Below are positions 1-7,722 of a stretch of 64,000 nt of DNA, piece by piece. The stretch lies in contig CAZPWT010000040.1 in the NCBI GenBank assembly GCA_964590435.1, positions 1 through 64,000 of the forward strand. Reading direction: 5' to 3'. Source of the stretch: WSZJ01 sp964590435. GTDB lineage: Bacteria > Planctomycetota > MHYJ01 > WSZJ01. Numbering within the stretch: the first letter of the stretch is position 1; each line of letters begins with the position of its first letter. Made by a program: the position numbers and the translations under genes. The notes beneath the pieces are model-generated. The model did not search any database and had not been told where the DNA came from. It worked only from the letters and a program-made list of their open reading frames with translations.

Positions 1-312
1 CCTCATTTCCGAGGGTGAGGCGGCTCCCGCGGGCTGGTCGCCCGCGGTCGATTCGTCTCTCAGAGAGGCCGATGTCGTGGAGGCTGTCGCACTTCACTAA
101 ATGCCGTATCCAGGTGTCTCAAAATCGTTGTCAACTACCGGGACTCGCTTCCCATCAGACGACGAATCGTAGCCGATCGTTCACTCGAGTTCAGTCCCGA
201 AATCCATCTAGACGAGCGCGGAGATCCGATCCGTGGTTTCCGGTGGCTTCTTGCATCCAAATCGAATGAGGATCGCAGTGCCTCTAGGCTTGAGATACCC
301 GGACGCTCGCCC
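1..312. other. left edge, no gene recognised
   Basis: No reading frame here has a recognisable protein family, a ribosome binding site or the codon pattern of the neighbours. The frames that are open on both strands overlap one another and look accidental. The stretch ends at the stop codon of the ATP-grasp gene remnant on the minus strand. Confidence 0.5.
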
Positions 313-444
313 TTACCCCTTCAATGAGCTCCACCACTCGTGGTGGAGCGACGTCGTCAGCACCGACAGCGCCAGGCACGCGCTCGGGCGCGAGGCATTG
401 CGGCGCAAGCAGGAACCACTCCGCGAGAGCTTGGGCAGGGGGCA
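313..444 (-). pseudogene. decayed 3' end of an ATP-grasp gene (second copy of the end of 2955-4049)
   Basis: Read on the minus strand, this stretch encodes about 43 residues that align without gaps to the last residues of the ATP-grasp protein at 2955-4049. The last part reads LALSVLTTSLHHEWWSSLKG and stop, against LALSVLTGLFHREWRRFLKG and stop in the intact gene. The match goes back through LRRN (MRRD in the intact gene) to a PLPKLS segment and then fades. There is no start codon or catalytic region, so it is a fragment. The two copies bracket four unrecognised genes (494-2889), which suggests insertion or duplication at the 3' end of this gene. Many substitutions show the event is not recent. 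Confidence 0.75.
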
Positions 445-493
445 ACGGCGCTGGCCTTGATCCGTCGCGGCGCAGAGGGCTACGATCCTCTCC

Positions 494-1114
494 GTGAAGC
501 TCTCTCACCTCCGATTCCTGCCGTCCGCCGCCCTGCTCGTGCTCTTCTGTTTGCCCTGGCTTGAACTCTGGTCATGGGGCGGATGCATGCCTGCATCGGT
601 GGCATCCGCGAGTGGACTCCAGATGGTGCTCGGGACGGCGAGTGCAGATCACGGGGGCGACATTGGCATCCCGAAGATGGACGAGGAAAACGCGGCCTAT
701 GTGCTGTCAATCGCAGCGCCGCGGCGCTGGGCTTGGGCGATCGTGGGGACGCTGCTTCCACTGGCTATCGGCGTGACGCTGATCTGGCGGCCGGACGGAG
801 TCCGCCTGAGAGAACTTCAGGCGGGCTCCCTGTCCCTGCTAGGCGGGCTCGGTGCCTGGTTCTGCGTGCTCGCATCGAAGGCGCCGTGCTTTGGCTACTG
901 CCCCGAACCGGCGCAGTACTTCGGTCTATTCCCCAACTGCCCGAATCCCTTTATGGCGCTCCTCGGCGTTTCTGCGGACGACACCTTCGGTGGTCCCTTC
1001 GTCGAGGCGCGTTTTGCCCTGGAAGCCTCCTTTCTCCTATACGCCCTCATCGCGACGGCTGGGATTGTCCTGATCGTTTTGTACGAACAGCGAAGGCGAA
1101 AGATCGCGGAGTAG
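494..1114 (+). CDS. four-helix membrane protein of unknown function
   Basis: I do not recognise a family. The 206-residue product starts at GTG and has four likely membrane segments, at about residues 7-27, 79-97, 110-130 and 176-198. Several cysteines lie in the loop between the third and fourth segments. The C-terminus is short and basic (EQRRRKIAE), so it probably faces the cytoplasm. The gene lies between the ATP-grasp remnant and other unrecognised genes, in a small block that may be a single insertion. The upstream ribosome binding site is weak, so the exact start is uncertain. Confidence 0.6.
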   Translation: MKLSHLRFLPSAALLVLFCLPWLELWSWGGCMPASVASASGLQMVLGTASADHGGDIGIPKMDEENAAYVLSIAAPRRWAWAIVGTLLPLAIGVTLIWRPDGVRLRELQAGSLSLLGGLGAWFCVLASKAPCFGYCPEPAQYFGLFPNCPNPFMALLGVSADDTFGGPFVEARFALEASFLLYALIATAGIVLIVLYEQRRRKIAE

Positions 1115-1153
1115 TGGAGAGCTGGCCCACGAGACGCGAACTTGCCTGGGTGG

Positions 1154-1417
1154 TCAATATGGCCAGTTGGCAATCCAGTCCCGAACGAACTGTTGCACGT
1201 GTTCGTCACGGCCGTCGAGGTGATCGAGCAGCTGGCGCGCGATGTCATTGTTGAGCGACATGGAGTAATTCCACCGTTGATCAGTCAGGTGCACCTCGAG
1301 GATCCGGCGAAGCTGCGGGTGCCGGATTCGATACGCCAGCACCATGCCCTCGCACGAGAGCGAACCATCGGACTCTGCCAGGAGTCGATCCGCCAAGCGG
1401 ACCTTGTCCGAGGTCAC
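1154..1417 (-). CDS. small hypothetical protein, 87 aa
   Basis: Unrecognised. It begins at GTG nine bases after the stop of the 92-residue membrane protein at 1427-1705, so the two are probably cotranscribed. The product looks soluble and mostly helical, with a conserved-looking middle (LAYRIRHPQLRRILEVHL) and an acidic, tryptophan-rich end (FVRDWIANWPY). No motif gives a function. Its length and the compact spacing with its neighbour are the main support that it is a gene. Confidence 0.45.
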   Translation of the reverse strand: MTSDKVRLADRLLAESDGSLSCEGMVLAYRIRHPQLRRILEVHLTDQRWNYSMSLNNDIARQLLDHLDGRDEHVQQFVRDWIANWPY

Positions 1418-1426
1418 CTTGTCGAG

Positions 1427-1705
1427 CTACGCGAGCCAATCCTCAACATCGTCGGCCCACCCCATATCCCCGCGATCGATCCTCGCGTGAACGCGCCACA
1501 TCACGAGCTCGTAGCGAAACCGTGGGACCACAAACCACGCGGTCACCAGTAGAGCAATGGCGAACGTGATGTTTCGCAGCGGAAGCCGTCGGGTCAGGGT
1601 CTGGGTTTGGACCGCCCCGGGAGACCGCTGCCCTTCGAAGGCGGAACCAGCCGCCGAGCCGACGTGATCCATGGATCTGGCTCCCCGCAATTGCCGCCAG
1701 ACCAC
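1427..1705 (-). CDS. small single-pass membrane protein, 92 aa
   Basis: Unrecognised. It has a polar N-terminal region of about 44 residues, one membrane helix at about residues 45-62 (ITFAIALLVTAWFVV), and a charged C-terminal tail ending in DDVEDWLA. The true start may be the internal methionine at residue 12. It is followed closely by the 87-residue gene on the same strand. Both genes lie in the block bracketed by the ATP-grasp gene and its fragment. Confidence 0.45.
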   Translation of the reverse strand: MVWRQLRGARSMDHVGSAAGSAFEGQRSPGAVQTQTLTRRLPLRNITFAIALLVTAWFVVPRFRYELVMWRVHARIDRGDMGWADDVEDWLA

Positions 1706-1788
1706 TATCGGCTTCTGAGCACTACTGTCAGGAGCTGCCGACGAGGTGCAGTCCGAATCCTATGCGGCGACCGCGCTAGAATCAGGCG

Positions 1789-2889
1789 ATGAATCGGACT
1801 CTTCTCCTGTCCGGCCTCGCACGCGTTCTCACGCTGGTCATCTCGGTGGGCGGATGCGCTCCAATTCCCGGCGACTTGCCGGCGAGGGAGATTCGCGAGG
1901 ACTTCACGGTTCCACCGCTTCGGGCGGAATTCGTCGGCAAGTTCGAGTTGGCTGTGCCGGAGTCCCGGGCTTTTTGGGAGGCGGATCCCCGAAACGCCGT
2001 GCTTCAAGGCGATGTCCTGACGGTGCTCTACGGTGACGGCGCCGCTCATAGAGTCGTCTCGGTCGACTCGGCCTCGGGCAAGGTGCTTTTTGACTCGTCC
2101 CTGTTCCGCGACGAGAACCACGACGGGTTTCTTCGGGTACGCGACGGACAGCTCGTTCTGCTCTGGGACAGCGACGGGCCCCCACAGGAGCCTGCCTGCC
2201 CGTCCCTGCGCTATGAGAGAGCACGCCGACCCGAGGGCGCGAAGGCCTGGATGCGTCCGCAGGAAGTTGGGCCATACATGGTCTGGTCTGAATCCTGGAG
2301 TCTCGGCAATCCTCACATTCCGCTCGTCTATCACACCGACCTTCGGGTCGAGATCAAATCCGCAACGGATGACTCGTGGGCTCGCTTTACCAAGTCCCTG
2401 ACGTGCAACGCGTGGGCTGCTTGTGTCAAAGACGACGTCCTTTGGGTCGTCGACGGCGGCGAGCGAGACGATGCAGAGGTACTCACGTTCCGGGGCACCG
2501 GCTTCGCCGGCCGTTTCTCAACCTCCCTGAAGCTCACCAACCCGCGAATATTCTCCCTCGGCGATGGAGTTGCTGTTGTGGGTCAAGGGGAGCGCGATTA
2601 CGTCGAGGTCCTGGATCCCGCAAAGCCCGACCGCAGGGTCAGGGTGACGGCGAGGTGGTTCGAGTCGGGATCGGACGGTCGAAGGTTGTTCATCTGCGGG
2701 GACAACGGCGACGGAAAGGGACCCTTCCTCTGCGCAGGAACTCCTGATTCGGACGCGTGGCAGTTCGCGCGTATCGATCAAGGCTGGTCCCCGGCCGATG
2801 GGTTCTTCATCGCGCCCGAAGAAGACAAACTCGTGTTCGGTTGGATCAGCGGGCGCACGCTGGTCGTCTTCCGCGTGGCGATCCCCTGA
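1789..2889 (+). CDS. lipoprotein of unknown function, possibly beta-propeller
   Basis: The 366-residue product has a signal peptide ending in a lipobox-like VGGC (cysteine near residue 23), so it is probably a membrane-anchored periplasmic lipoprotein. The body is rich in short beta strands with repeated patterns of the type 'value of a variable, then V or G-D-G' (VLYGDGAAHRVVSVDS, VWVVDGGERD, LFICGDNGDGKG). This is the look of a propeller-like fold rather than an enzyme. No family was recognised. It is the last gene of the block between the two ATP-grasp gene ends. It converges on the intact ATP-grasp gene with 65 bases between the stop codons. Confidence 0.65.
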   Translation: MNRTLLLSGLARVLTLVISVGGCAPIPGDLPAREIREDFTVPPLRAEFVGKFELAVPESRAFWEADPRNAVLQGDVLTVLYGDGAAHRVVSVDSASGKVLFDSSLFRDENHDGFLRVRDGQLVLLWDSDGPPQEPACPSLRYERARRPEGAKAWMRPQEVGPYMVWSESWSLGNPHIPLVYHTDLRVEIKSATDDSWARFTKSLTCNAWAACVKDDVLWVVDGGERDDAEVLTFRGTGFAGRFSTSLKLTNPRIFSLGDGVAVVGQGERDYVEVLDPAKPDRRVRVTARWFESGSDGRRLFICGDNGDGKGPFLCAGTPDSDAWQFARIDQGWSPADGFFIAPEEDKLVFGWISGRTLVVFRVAIP

Positions 2890-2954
2890 CCGCACAAGCT
2901 CTCCTTCTCATCGCGAGGCGTCGCACATCGAGCTTCCAATGCGATTCAGCACCC

Positions 2955-4049
2955 CTACCCCTTCAAGAACCTCCTCCACTCCCTGTGGAACAACCCCGTC
3001 AGCACGCTCAGCGCCAGCCCCGCCGTCGGCCGCGGGTCGTCGCGGCGCATGTAGTCGTCGTGCGGGGAGAAGTCGAGGAGGGGCGGGTCCATTTTGCCGC
3101 GCTCGGGGTTCCGGAGGAAATGCAGGACGTCGCCGGGGAAGAACACCCGGGCGCGGACGCCGAGCGGCCAGTCGGTGACCGGCGCGAACGCCTCGCCGCG
3201 CGCCCATTTCACGAGGAGGTCGGGGAAGTTGACGCCGGCCTCGACGGCGAGGGCGAGGGAGCCCCAGAAGCGCGGGTTGATTTCCATGAGGGAGAAGCCG
3301 TCGGGGCGCTTCTTGAACTCGACCATGGCGACGCCGGTCCAGCCGATGTGCCGGAGGAGGCGGACGGCGGCGTCCTCGAGGGCGGGGTCGCGGGCGGATT
3401 CGCGGAGGGTGCTGGGACCGCCGGTGGTCGGGTACTCGCGCAACCGCCGATGCGTGAACATCGCGAGGACGGTTCCGTTCTCGCCCATCAGCACGCTGAC
3501 GCCCCAGCCCTCGCCCTCGACCTTCTCCTGGATGAGGTAGCCGGGGCGGAAGGCGGCGGCAAGGCCGGCGCGGTCGCAGAACGACAGGCCGCGCGAGCCG
3601 GAGCCGCGGGCGGGTTTGACGACGAAGGGCCCCGGCGCGTCCACGGCGGCGGGGTCGGTCCACGTCCGCGGCGCGGGGACGCCACACTCGGCCGCGCGGG
3701 CCAGCGTCCACGCCTTGTCGCCCGCGTTCCGCACCAGCGCCGCCGCCGCGAACGGCAGCTTCGCCGGGATCTCCGCCCGCCGGTCGAGCGCGAACAGCAG
3801 CGTGTCCTCTTCCATCGGCACGATCACGTCCACGTCGAGCAGCGCCGGGGCCTCGCGCAGCCACCGGGCGAAATCGTCCGGCCGGGTGACCGGCGACGGG
3901 TAGACGACCGCGCGGCCGTGGCGTGAGAACAGGGCGGGGCTGAAGTGCGTCTTTTCGCCGACGACGACCCTGTGCCCCGCCTTTCCCAGCGCGCGCACCG
4001 CGGCGAGCGTTTTGCGCCAGTAGCCGTCCGTCACCAATACGCCTGTCAT
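2955..4049 (-). CDS. ATP-grasp ligase, carbamoyl-phosphate-synthase-like
   Basis: The product is an ATP-grasp superfamily enzyme of 364 residues. It would join a carboxylate to an amine or thiol through an acylphosphate; the substrate is unknown. An N-terminal Rossmann-like part (MTGVLVTDGYWRKTLAAVRALG) is followed by the ATP-grasp core. The core has the ATP-binding loop VVKPARGSGSRGL at about 143-155 and the magnesium-binding MEINPRFWGS at about 255-264. I chose the ATG at 4049 because homologous sequence begins there; the longer frame to 4163 reads only repeat DNA. A decayed copy of the C-terminus lies at 313-444. A divergent lipoprotein gene starts at 4250, with a long inverted repeat between them. 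Confidence 0.85.
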   Translation of the reverse strand: MTGVLVTDGYWRKTLAAVRALGKAGHRVVVGEKTHFSPALFSRHGRAVVYPSPVTRPDDFARWLREAPALLDVDVIVPMEEDTLLFALDRRAEIPAKLPFAAAALVRNAGDKAWTLARAAECGVPAPRTWTDPAAVDAPGPFVVKPARGSGSRGLSFCDRAGLAAAFRPGYLIQEKVEGEGWGVSVLMGENGTVLAMFTHRRLREYPTTGGPSTLRESARDPALEDAAVRLLRHIGWTGVAMVEFKKRPDGFSLMEINPRFWGSLALAVEAGVNFPDLLVKWARGEAFAPVTDWPLGVRARVFFPGDVLHFLRNPERGKMDPPLLDFSPHDDYMRRDDPRPTAGLALSVLTGLFHREWRRFLKG

Positions 4050-4077
4050 CTGACCAGTGTATCGGTACGAACGAACA

Positions 4078-4187
4078 GCAGTGTTGAGTGATGAGGATTG
4101 AGTGGTGAGAGGTTCGAGGTTCAGGAGTCGGGGTTCCCGGTTCGGCGCGCCGTCACTCACCACTCAATCCTCACCACTCAACACTGC
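4078..4187. repeat. intergenic inverted repeat A
   Basis: Two 32-base arms (4078-4109 and 4156-4187) are reverse complements of each other at 31 of 32 positions by hand count, with a 46-base spacer. The arms are built from repeated words of the GAGTGGTGAG / GAGGATTGAG kind. The element sits between the divergent starts of the ATP-grasp gene and the lipoprotein gene. It therefore cannot be a simple terminator for either. It is one of seven long intergenic inverted repeats in this window. Confidence 0.85.
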
Positions 4188-4249
4188 CTTTCGCCGATCA
4201 AGCTGAACGGCGCCTCAAGCCGATACAGGATCACCCGGAAACTCCCTCG

Positions 4250-5335
4250 ATGCGCAAACTCCCCTACTGGATTGGGCTCGCCCTCGCCGCCGCTGCGGCG
4301 GGCTGCGCCAGCGATCCGCCGCCAAAACCGGTGGAACCGGCGCCGCGGGAGCCGGAAGTCGAGCCCCGGGAAACGGTTGAAGTCGCGAAGCCGGACCCGA
4401 TCGGGCCGAAGCTCGTCGCGGAGGCCGACCGGCTGTTCACGGAGGCCGCAAGGTCGCGTGCCGCGGGGCGGCCGGACGACGCGTGCGACCAGTACGGCGG
4501 GGCGATCGCGATCTACGAAGCGCTGGCGAAGTTCGACCCGAACCCGGCGCTGCCGATCCGCGCCGCGAACGCCCGCGAAGCCCGCGGCAAGGCGGTCGCC
4601 GAGGCAGTCGAGGCGGCGCGGGCGAAATACCGCGACGAGTTCCTCGCGACCCTGCCCCCCGCGCCGTTCCCCGACGACGCTTCCCTCATCCGCCATTTCG
4701 AGGAACTGGTCGCGCGGAACCCGGACGACCGGGCGGCGCGGCGGCGGATGGCCGCGCTGTACCTTGCAGCGGAGCGGTACCCGGAAGCGGCGGCGGCGCT
4801 GGAGGTCGGCGCGGACCCGGAGCCGGTGCTCGAGCTGGCGCAGGCGGCGCTGTGGTACCGGCTGGGCCGGAACGACGACGCGGTGAAGAAGCTGGAGGAG
4901 ATCCGCCGCCGGTGGCGCCGCGCGTTGCCGCCGCAGATCCTGCGGCCGGCGTTCTGCCTGCAGCCGCCGAAGGGGTTCGACAAGTTCACGCCGGCGGAGA
5001 AGGCGGAGTTTTTCCCGCAGCAGAAGCTGTGGATTTATTTCGAAGCGGGGAACGCGACCTGCGAGCCGCTCGAGGGCGGGAAGTGGCGGGTGTCGCTTCG
5101 CTGCGACTACGAGATCCTGGACGAGAAGGGCGCGAGCGTGGCGTGGCCGGAGGTGAAGGATTTCGCGAGGGACTACGACCCGGCGCCGTACGGGACGCCG
5201 GTGAACGACGTGTGCCTGCAGCTCGGGATCGTGATGCCGAAGGCGGCGAGGGGGAAGTACACGCTCGTGCTCCGGCTGACGGACAAGGTGGAAGGAAAAG
5301 TGGGCGAAGCACGGATGGCGTTCGAGCTGAGGTAG
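4250..5335 (+). CDS. TPR-like lipoprotein with C-terminal beta domain
   Basis: The product has 361 residues. The signal peptide ends in the lipobox AAAGC with cysteine 19, so it is a lipoprotein. A proline- and glutamate-rich linker follows, then helical repeats of the TPR kind (about 50-230: helices such as AKYRDEFLATL and AAALEVGADPEPVLELAQAALWY). The C-terminal beta domain (about 245-361) contains LWIYFEAGNATCEPLEGGKW, YEILDEKGASVAWPEV and a closing GKYTLVLRLTDKVEGKVGEA. Proteins with this two-part build are, from memory, common in Planctomycetota and unstudied. The gene stands alone between inverted repeats A and B. Confidence 0.75.
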   Translation: MRKLPYWIGLALAAAAAGCASDPPPKPVEPAPREPEVEPRETVEVAKPDPIGPKLVAEADRLFTEAARSRAAGRPDDACDQYGGAIAIYEALAKFDPNPALPIRAANAREARGKAVAEAVEAARAKYRDEFLATLPPAPFPDDASLIRHFEELVARNPDDRAARRRMAALYLAAERYPEAAAALEVGADPEPVLELAQAALWYRLGRNDDAVKKLEEIRRRWRRALPPQILRPAFCLQPPKGFDKFTPAEKAEFFPQQKLWIYFEAGNATCEPLEGGKWRVSLRCDYEILDEKGASVAWPEVKDFARDYDPAPYGTPVNDVCLQLGIVMPKAARGKYTLVLRLTDKVEGKVGEARMAFELR

Positions 5336-5339
5336 CCCC

Positions 5340-5460
5340 GGCGCGGAGCGCCCCCTTAGCCTTAACCTTTCCCTTTTCCTTAACCGGCCTTTCGCCCGCG
5401 CGACAACGGCAGGTTAAGGAAAAGGGTAAGGTTAGGGTAAAGGGACGGGCGCTGCGCGCC
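5340..5460. repeat. intergenic inverted repeat B
   Basis: Arms at about 5340-5385 and 5412-5460 pair in two blocks. The outer block is GGCGCGGAGCGCCC against GGGCGCTGCGCGCC. The inner block is pyrimidine-rich (CCTTAACCTTTCCCTTTTCC and onward) against its purine-rich complement, with a few mismatches. The loop is 26 bases. It lies between the stop of the lipoprotein gene and the start of the transaldolase gene, both on the plus strand. Confidence 0.8.
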
Positions 5461-5543
5461 TGCGAGAACGGTCGACGCTTTTTGGCGCGTTCGACGGGGT
5501 TGACATTAAGATGGCGGGGTTCCCTTCGACAGGAGCCCCCTCC

Positions 5544-6191
5544 ATGAAGTTCTTCCTCGACACCGCTTCCGTCTCCGAAATCCGCGAAGCCGCCGCCCTC
5601 GGCCTGCTGGACGGCGTCACCACCAACCCTTCGCTCGTCGCCAAGGAGAAGAAGGACTTCCGCAAGCTCCTCGTGGAGATCTGCGAGGTCTGCGACGGCC
5701 CGGTTTCTGCCGAGGTCGTCGAGACGAACTGCGAGGGCATGCTCCGCGAGGGGCGCGAGCTGGCGAAGATCGCCGACAACATCGTGGTGAAGATCCCGCT
5801 CATCAAGGAAGGGATCAAGGCGTGCAAGATCCTGCGCGCCGAGGGGATCAAGACGAACGTGACGCTCTGCTTCTCCCCGAACCAGGCGCTGCTGGCGGCC
5901 AAGGCCGGCGCGTCGTACATCAGCCCCTTCATCGGCCGCCTCGACGACATCTCGACGGACGGGATGCAGCTGATCCGGGACATCCGGACGATCTACGACA
6001 ACTACTCGTTCCCGACGGAGATCCTGGTGGCCTCGATCCGGCACCCGATCCACGTCCTCGAGGCCGCGAAGATCGGCGCCGACGTGGCGACGATGCCGTT
6101 CAAGGTGTTCGACCAGATGCTCGCTCATCCGCTCACGGACAGCGGGTTGAAGAAGTTCCTCGACGACTGGAAGGCCACTCAAGGCAAGTAG
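5544..6191 (+). CDS. tal: transaldolase, small FSA/type 3B family
   Basis: The product is a 215-residue cytoplasmic aldolase of the short transaldolase / fructose-6-phosphate aldolase family. It moves a dihydroxyacetone unit between sugar phosphates in the non-oxidative pentose phosphate pathway. The start MKFFLDTASVSEIREA is diagnostic and fixes the ATG at 5544. Next come GVTTNPSL (24-31), the Schiff-base lysine K83 in NIVVKIPLI, IKTNVTLCFS (102-111) and ISPFIGRLDD. The length is typical of this subfamily, which lacks the extensions of the 330-residue classical enzyme. The gene stands alone between inverted repeats B and C. A TTGACA box at 5500-5505 has no good -10 partner. Confidence 0.95.
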   Translation: MKFFLDTASVSEIREAAALGLLDGVTTNPSLVAKEKKDFRKLLVEICEVCDGPVSAEVVETNCEGMLREGRELAKIADNIVVKIPLIKEGIKACKILRAEGIKTNVTLCFSPNQALLAAKAGASYISPFIGRLDDISTDGMQLIRDIRTIYDNYSFPTEILVASIRHPIHVLEAAKIGADVATMPFKVFDQMLAHPLTDSGLKKFLDDWKATQGK

Positions 6192-6202
6192 CCGTTGGCT
6201 TG

Positions 6203-6310
6203 CCCTTTCCCTTGCCCTTTCCCTTGCCCTTTCCCTTGCCCTTTCCCTTGCCCTCCTCGCATTCCCATCGGCCAATACAGGCAAGGGAATGGGAAAGGGA
6301 AAGGGCAAGG
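6203..6310. repeat. intergenic inverted repeat C with four 12-base tandem units
   Basis: The left part is four perfect tandem copies of the 12-base unit CCCTTTCCCTTG (6203-6250). The right arm at 6281-6310 is purine-rich (GCAAGGGAATGGGAAAGGG and onward) and can pair with the left arm in more than one register. The loop is about 30 bases. It lies between the transaldolase and the zinc-finger membrane protein. The strand asymmetry (pure C/T against pure G/A) is extreme. Confidence 0.85.
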
Positions 6311-6364
6311 TTGACGGGCCCTGCATGCCGATACATCTCTCGGGAGACGCTCCGCGTTCCCACC

Positions 6365-6682
6365 ATGAAAGACCGCCTCTGCTTCTACCACACCGCCGTC
6401 CAGGCGGTCGGGATGTGCATTCACTGCCACAAGCCGTACTGCCCGGCTTGCCAGGTCGAAACTCCGTACGGGAAGTTCTGCTGTCACGACTGCAGCGGGA
6501 AGTACGCGGCGTTCAAGGCGACGTGGAAGGAACCGAAGCTGCGCACGCCGTGGCTGGGTCCGCTGATTTCGGGCGCGATCCTGCTCGGGATTCTCGCCGT
6601 CGCAGGGGCGTGGGTCGGGCACCGGTGGCTGGGGATTTCCGCGCTGAGGCCGTTCGACGTGATATCGAGGTTCACACGATGA
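6365..6682 (+). CDS. small B-box-like zinc-binding membrane protein
   Basis: The 105-residue product has a cysteine/histidine-rich N-terminus. C6, C18, H20, C21, C26, C29 and further Cys/His (FCCHDCSGKY) are spaced as in the B-box zinc finger found in many small bacterial membrane proteins. One membrane helix follows at about residues 63-83 (ISGAILLGILAVAGAWVG). Its role is unknown; family members are usually predicted to be inner-membrane proteins with a cytoplasmic zinc finger. The TGA stop overlaps the ATG of the SPOR lipoprotein, so the two are translationally coupled. Confidence 0.75.
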   Translation: MKDRLCFYHTAVQAVGMCIHCHKPYCPACQVETPYGKFCCHDCSGKYAAFKATWKEPKLRTPWLGPLISGAILLGILAVAGAWVGHRWLGISALRPFDVISRFTR

Positions 6683-7461
6683 TGCCGGCCTCCCGGAACG
6701 CTGCCCTCTCCTCCCTGCTCGCCGTCGCCGCCCTCGCCGGCTGCTCTTCCACCGAGGAAAACAAGCCCCGCGACACGTCCTGGACGGAAGCCGAAGGCGC
6801 TTACCTCGCCGGCGAATGGTCCGTTGCTATCCCCGCCTACGACCGCTTCATTTCCTCCCACGCCGATGACTCCCGCGTCGTCGTCGCCCGCCTCCGCGTC
6901 GGCCGCTGCTACCTCGCCATGAATCGCCCCGCCGCCGCGCTTCCCTTCATCGACCAGGCCCTCTCCGACGCCCCCGACAAGAAATTCAAGGCCGACGCCC
7001 ACTCCGCCCGCGGCATCGCCCAGCACTTGCTCGGCGCGCCGGAAAAGGCGGAAGCGGAGTTCCTGGAGGCGATCCGGATCGGGGAGGGGTACATCCGGAA
7101 GGACGAGGTCCTCTACTACCTCGGCGTCTGCCGGATCCGCCGCGGCGACTGGGACGACGGGCTGGCGGACATGGGGGCGGTGATCAAGGAAGATCCGGCC
7201 TCGCCGTACGCGGCGAAGGCGCGGTCGATCCGGTCGTCGGGCGTGCGCGCGTTCTCGATCCAGGTCGGCGCATTCGTTGACCCGGCCGGCGCCCGGCGAC
7301 GCGCCGACGATCTGCGGGCGAAGGGCTACGACTCGGAGATCGTGCCGGAAGGCGCGCTGAACTGCGTGCGCACCGGCCGGTACGCGACGTGGGGCGAGGC
7401 GACGGAAGCGGCGCGGGCGCTGGAGACCCTCACGGGTTTCGACGCGGCCGTGGTGCCGTAG
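6679..7461 (+). CDS. TPR lipoprotein with C-terminal SPOR domain
   Basis: The product has 260 residues. The signal peptide ends in ALAGC (cysteine 22), so it is a lipoprotein. Residues of about 35-185 form TPR-like helical repeats (VGRCYLAMNRPAAALPFIDQ, YYLGVCRIRRGDWDDGLADM). The last 70 residues are a SPOR domain: FSIQVGAFVDPAGARRRADD, then LRAKGYDSEIVPEG. SPOR domains bind denuded septal peptidoglycan, so a role at the envelope or division site is likely. The start overlaps the stop of the upstream zinc protein (ATGATG; either ATG could be used). Confidence 0.85.
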   Translation: MMPASRNAALSSLLAVAALAGCSSTEENKPRDTSWTEAEGAYLAGEWSVAIPAYDRFISSHADDSRVVVARLRVGRCYLAMNRPAAALPFIDQALSDAPDKKFKADAHSARGIAQHLLGAPEKAEAEFLEAIRIGEGYIRKDEVLYYLGVCRIRRGDWDDGLADMGAVIKEDPASPYAAKARSIRSSGVRAFSIQVGAFVDPAGARRRADDLRAKGYDSEIVPEGALNCVRTGRYATWGEATEAARALETLTGFDAAVVP

Positions 7462-7477
7462 AACCCTCCGGGAAACG

Positions 7478-7615
7478 CCAACTTCAAACGTTCCAAGGGC
7501 CAAGGAAACGCCAAAAGCCAAGATCCAAAGCCCGGCGACAACCTAGCTTCACCCCCCTTGAAAGTTGGAATTTGCTCCTTGGCGTTTCCTTGGCCCTTGA
7601 AACATTGGAAGTTGG
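7478..7615. repeat. intergenic inverted repeat D
   Basis: Two 37-base arms (7478-7514 and 7579-7615) pair at 34 of 37 positions by hand count, with a perfect core CCAAGGGCCAAGGAAACGCC on the left arm. The spacer is 64 bases and contains another partial copy of the words (AAAGCCAAGATCC). It lies between the SPOR lipoprotein and the first radical SAM gene. Most of this 261-base intergenic region is the repeat; I see no gene in it. Confidence 0.85.
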
Positions 7616-7722
7616 CTTTTGCATTTCCTCCCTTCCCCTTGAACGCCCCTTCAAAACCCCTTACCATGCCCCGATTTGCGCCCACAGGGGGACGTGCCGG
7701 GCGCACAACATCGGGGGACTTC

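Noticed and set aside
5500..5505. TTGACA as a transaldolase -35 box
   Set aside because: No acceptable -10 lies 16-18 bases downstream, so a promoter call is not supported.
6203..6310. Tandem 12-base units resembling a CRISPR or minisatellite array
   Set aside because: There are no unique spacers and no cas genes, and the units pair with the opposite arm of an inverted repeat.
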